DNA from: Pseudomonas sp. GM41(2012)
Lineage (GTDB): Bacteria; Pseudomonadota; Gammaproteobacteria; Pseudomonadales; Pseudomonadaceae
NCBI RefSeq assembly: GCF_000282315.2
Contig: NZ_AKJN02000009.1
Span: 1-64,000, forward strand
Direction: 5' to 3'
DNA: 64,000 nt
Part shown: one piece after another, positions 61,681 to 64,000 of the stretch
Layout: each line of letters begins with the position of its first letter
Position numbering within the stretch: position 1 is the first letter of the stretch
Made by a program: the position numbers and the translations under genes
The notes under the pieces: model-generated
What the model was told of the DNA's origin: nothing
What the model saw: the letters and a program-made list of their open reading frames with translations, nothing else
The model's database searches: none

Positions 61681-63351
61681 TTACAGGGTTATGACCGAAT
61701 GGATCGATTCCGATGAAAAAGTGGCACTTTGCTTTGACGTCCGCGCAGCCTGCACGCGGTTGCGTCCGGCGTCCTTCGCGCGGTACAGCGCTTCGTCGGC
61801 CTGGCTGGCCATCATCAGGCTGTCGGAGTGTTCACACAGTTCCACCACGCCGGCGCTGAACGTGCACCAGAGGTCCTGCGGTTGAGCCGGGTAGTGAATC
61901 TCGGCAAAACGTCGACGGATTTCGTCGAGCACTTTGTGGGCCGATTCGAGATCGGTGTCCGGCATCACGATCGCGAACTCTTCACCGCCGTAACGGCCGA
62001 TGAAATCGGTCTTGCGCAAGCGTTGCTTGAGAAACAGCGCCAGGCTCTTGATCACCCGATCGCCCATGGGGTGACCGTGGCTGTCGTTGACTCGTTTGAA
62101 ATGGTCGATATCGAGCATCGCAAAGCTCAGCGGCTTGTTTTCGCGGCGGGCGCGGAAGCTGCAGTCTTCGAGCAATTGCAGAATATGCGTGTGGTTGTAA
62201 AGCCCGGTGAGGCTGTCGCGGACCATCCGCGCTTTCAGATTGCGTGCCCGCGCCGCGCGGTTGCGCACGGTGGTGATCAGGTGCCGGGGCTTGATCGGTT
62301 TGGTCAGGAAGTCGTCGCCGCCCTCGCTCATGGCGTCGAGCTGTTTGTCCAGATCGTCTTCGGCCGACAGGTAAATGATCGGCACGCTGACGTAACGGTC
62401 GTTGTGGCGGATCACTTTGGCCAATTCAGTACCGGTGCAGGCCGGCATGTACATGTCGAGGATGATCAGGTCTGGCTGGAAGTCCGCGAGCTCGGCCATG
62501 GCCTGGATCGGCTCGATCAAGGTCCGCGTGACGATCCCGGCGCTGTTGAGCAGGCGCTCGGTATGCAAGGCCTGGGCGCGGGAATCGTCGATGATCAGCA
62601 CTTTATAAGGTTCGTACTGGGCGACGCAGGTCAGGACTTCGATTTTCTCCAGCAGGCTCGAGGCTTCGAGGGTGCCGGTCAGGAATTCCTGGCCACCGGC
62701 ACGCACGGCGGCGAGGCGCGTCGGGGTATCGGTTTCGTGCAGGCTGAAGAACAACAGCGGCAATTGATGATCGAGGCCTTCCTGGGCTTCGGCAGCCAGT
62801 TTCAGGCCGATGCCGGCGCCACTGAAGTCCACGTCCATGACGATCGCCGCAGGCAAGCGCTCGATCATCGAAGAGCGGAACGCTGCAACGCTGTCGAGGG
62901 CTTGCGCGCTGAGCCCGAAGAATTCCAGTTGTTTGGCCAGGCGCTCGCCACGGTCATGATCCTGCAGCATCACGTAAATCGGCTTGCGCAGCGGCGGCAG
63001 AAAGGTTTGGTCCAACTGATCGCCATGGCGCAGGCCGGTGCGTGACAGGCGCTGCATCAAACGATTGAGGTCAGTGATCAGTCCGCTGCTCAGGCGTCCG
63101 CGATTGGCGTCGACAGCCTCCAGCGACTGACCGATGTGGCGTGCCAGTTGGGTGTGTTCAGGTTGTTCAAAGCGCTCGGCGAAACGCAGCAGGCGCAGGT
63201 TGGCCTCGCTCAGTTCCGATAAGTCGGTGGTGGACCACTCGCTGCGTTGCAGGCGTTGCCATATCTCAAGAATTTGACGTGCCTGATGAATTACCCGCTG
63301 GGCAAAGTGGTGCTTGAGGCGCTCACGGCTGGGGTCTTCTGGCTCGGTCAT
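61681..63351 (-). CDS. Diguanylate cyclase response regulator (GcbA-like)
   Basis: A 556-aa cytoplasmic c-di-GMP synthase. The N-terminal ~110 residues are helical and Hpt-like. A degenerate receiver follows (~125-245). A full receiver (~250-370) has LIIDDSRAQ and phospho-acceptor LIILDMYMP. The GGDEF domain has the active site GGEEF at 455-459 and the inhibitory I-site R446-K-T-D449 five residues before it. Order and location fit GcbA of P. fluorescens/P. aeruginosa (PA4843, from memory), which promotes early surface attachment. Confidence 0.9.
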   Translation of the reverse strand: MTEPEDPSRERLKHHFAQRVIHQARQILEIWQRLQRSEWSTTDLSELSEANLRLLRFAERFEQPEHTQLARHIGQSLEAVDANRGRLSSGLITDLNRLMQRLSRTGLRHGDQLDQTFLPPLRKPIYVMLQDHDRGERLAKQLEFFGLSAQALDSVAAFRSSMIERLPAAIVMDVDFSGAGIGLKLAAEAQEGLDHQLPLLFFSLHETDTPTRLAAVRAGGQEFLTGTLEASSLLEKIEVLTCVAQYEPYKVLIIDDSRAQALHTERLLNSAGIVTRTLIEPIQAMAELADFQPDLIILDMYMPACTGTELAKVIRHNDRYVSVPIIYLSAEDDLDKQLDAMSEGGDDFLTKPIKPRHLITTVRNRAARARNLKARMVRDSLTGLYNHTHILQLLEDCSFRARRENKPLSFAMLDIDHFKRVNDSHGHPMGDRVIKSLALFLKQRLRKTDFIGRYGGEEFAIVMPDTDLESAHKVLDEIRRRFAEIHYPAQPQDLWCTFSAGVVELCEHSDSLMMASQADEALYRAKDAGRNRVQAARTSKQSATFSSESIHSVITL

Positions 63352-63513
63352 ATCCTGACTACTAGTTAGGGTGCATGCTGAGATCGACTGGTGGCTCTAT
63401 GCTAGCACCTCTTTTCCATCGCATGAGTGTCGTACGTCAATTAACTGCAAAGCGACCTTATTCAGTTTCTGACCGATGAGTCTCGGGCGGGGCATGACTG
63501 GCCGATAGAGCCG

Positions 63514-64000
63514 ATGAATCAGGTGTTTCAGGACGACTCCTGGTCATTTCAAGGCAACTTCCCATGTCTTGGCGAGCCTCGTCTGTCAGGTGTTTCTGAT
63601 TTTCCGGCCAAACGATCCGGTCGGGAATTGCGGCTGATAGGGTTCAGGGATTCCCCTAGAAGCCGTCCGCAAACCATGACCCAGTGTTTCGACGAACACC
63701 CCAGCGATGAGCAGCGCCTGAACCACAACAGCACACCCGTTGCTGACTGTGAGTGTAAAGAGGAGCGGCTTTATGGCAGCAAGACGCTTGTTACCGATGT
63801 GCCGATTCTGACTTGCGCAGGCCTATGGCGCATCTACCAGCGCGAGGCCGAAGACATCATCGCTCCTGATGGAGTTTTGATCGTTGATCCAGTGGAGCGG
63901 AATCGCGCGATCAACGCTGCGTATGCCCGACTGTGGTTACACGACTCGCGGTTTCAGTGGGCTGGGCTGGCTGCGTTTGCCTCTAAGCAGGTCGGCTGCG
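63514..64000 (+). CDS. DUF2515-like protein, 3' end outside the window
   Basis: The plus-strand frame stays open from a TAA near 63440 to the last base. A start is possible at ATG 63514 (MNQVFQDDSWSFQ) or ATG 63676 (MTQCFDEHPSDEQ); neither has a strong ribosome site. The clearly protein-like part begins near 63770: LYGSKTLVTDVPILTCAGLW, then LIVDPVERNRAINAAYARLW and FQWAGLAAFASKQVGC. The last block resembles the DUF2515 family of Pseudomonas; function unknown. It is divergent from the GcbA-like gene. Only about 80-160 residues are visible. Confidence 0.6.
   Translation, partial: MNQVFQDDSWSFQGNFPCLGEPRLSGVSDFPAKRSGRELRLIGFRDSPRSRPQTMTQCFDEHPSDEQRLNHNSTPVADCECKEERLYGSKTLVTDVPILTCAGLWRIYQREAEDIIAPDGVLIVDPVERNRAINAAYARLWLHDSRFQWAGLAAFASKQVGC

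Noticed and set aside
1..64000. Prophage, transposon or integrative element
   Set aside because: No integrase, transposase, phage structural gene, tRNA-linked attachment site or terminal repeats were seen, although the middle region is clearly accessory.

Overview
The window looks like the chromosome of a Pseudomonas of the fluorescens type. The protein sequences are typical of that genus, GC is high, and nine GAGC/GCTC inverted repeats of the kind scattered through P. fluorescens-group genomes sit between genes. The two ends hold core genes in an order I recall from P. aeruginosa PAO1 (roughly PA4842-PA4868). The middle is an accessory mosaic. No tRNA, rRNA, transposase, integrase or CRISPR array was seen.

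Region 1 (1-15.1 kb) starts with the 3' part of a very large NEL-type E3 ubiquitin ligase toxin with leucine-rich repeats. A bidirectional terminator separates it from the urea genes, all on the minus strand: urtABCDE (urea ABC importer), ureD, ureA, two GNAT acetyltransferases, ureB and ureC. A good sigma54 -24/-12 element precedes urtA, which fits nitrogen control. Urease accessory genes ureEFG are not in the window.

Region 2 (15.3-44.8 kb) lies between urtA and marC, neighbours in PAO1 as far as I recall. It holds a 1116-aa protein made of five tandem DUF4329-like modules; a metallophore or metal-chelate type ABC importer with a candidate Zur box; a copper block (DUF2946, PCuAC chaperone, a methionine-rich DUF2946-like protein, the TonB receptor OprC with its CxxxM/HxM copper ligands, and a PepSY membrane protein); a HigBA-order toxin-antitoxin pair; the cobalamin genes cobK-cbiD-cobL (minus) and cobG-cobH-cobI-cobJ (plus, with CobJ fused to a CbiG-like domain); and an AT-rich leader followed by a 2362-aa toxin. 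That toxin combines a TcdA/TcdB-type glycosyltransferase, a Cys-His-Asp protease-like module and a pore-forming region. Just downstream are two divergently transcribed small genes whose products are distant paralogues of each other. The toxin and this pair are the best candidates for an undescribed system.

Region 3 (44.8-64 kb) is core: marC, the hybrid sensor RetS, purD, purH, fis, dusB, a DUF3426 zinc-ribbon protein, prmA, accC, accB, aroQ, dsbD, a CtpL-like chemoreceptor, a GcbA-like diguanylate cyclase, and the 5' part of a DUF2515-like gene that runs off the window.

Start codons were chosen from Shine-Dalgarno sequences, family lengths and overlaps with neighbours, so several genes are shorter than the longest open frame. 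All homology statements come from recognising motifs by eye; no search was run. Locus numbers from PAO1 are from memory.
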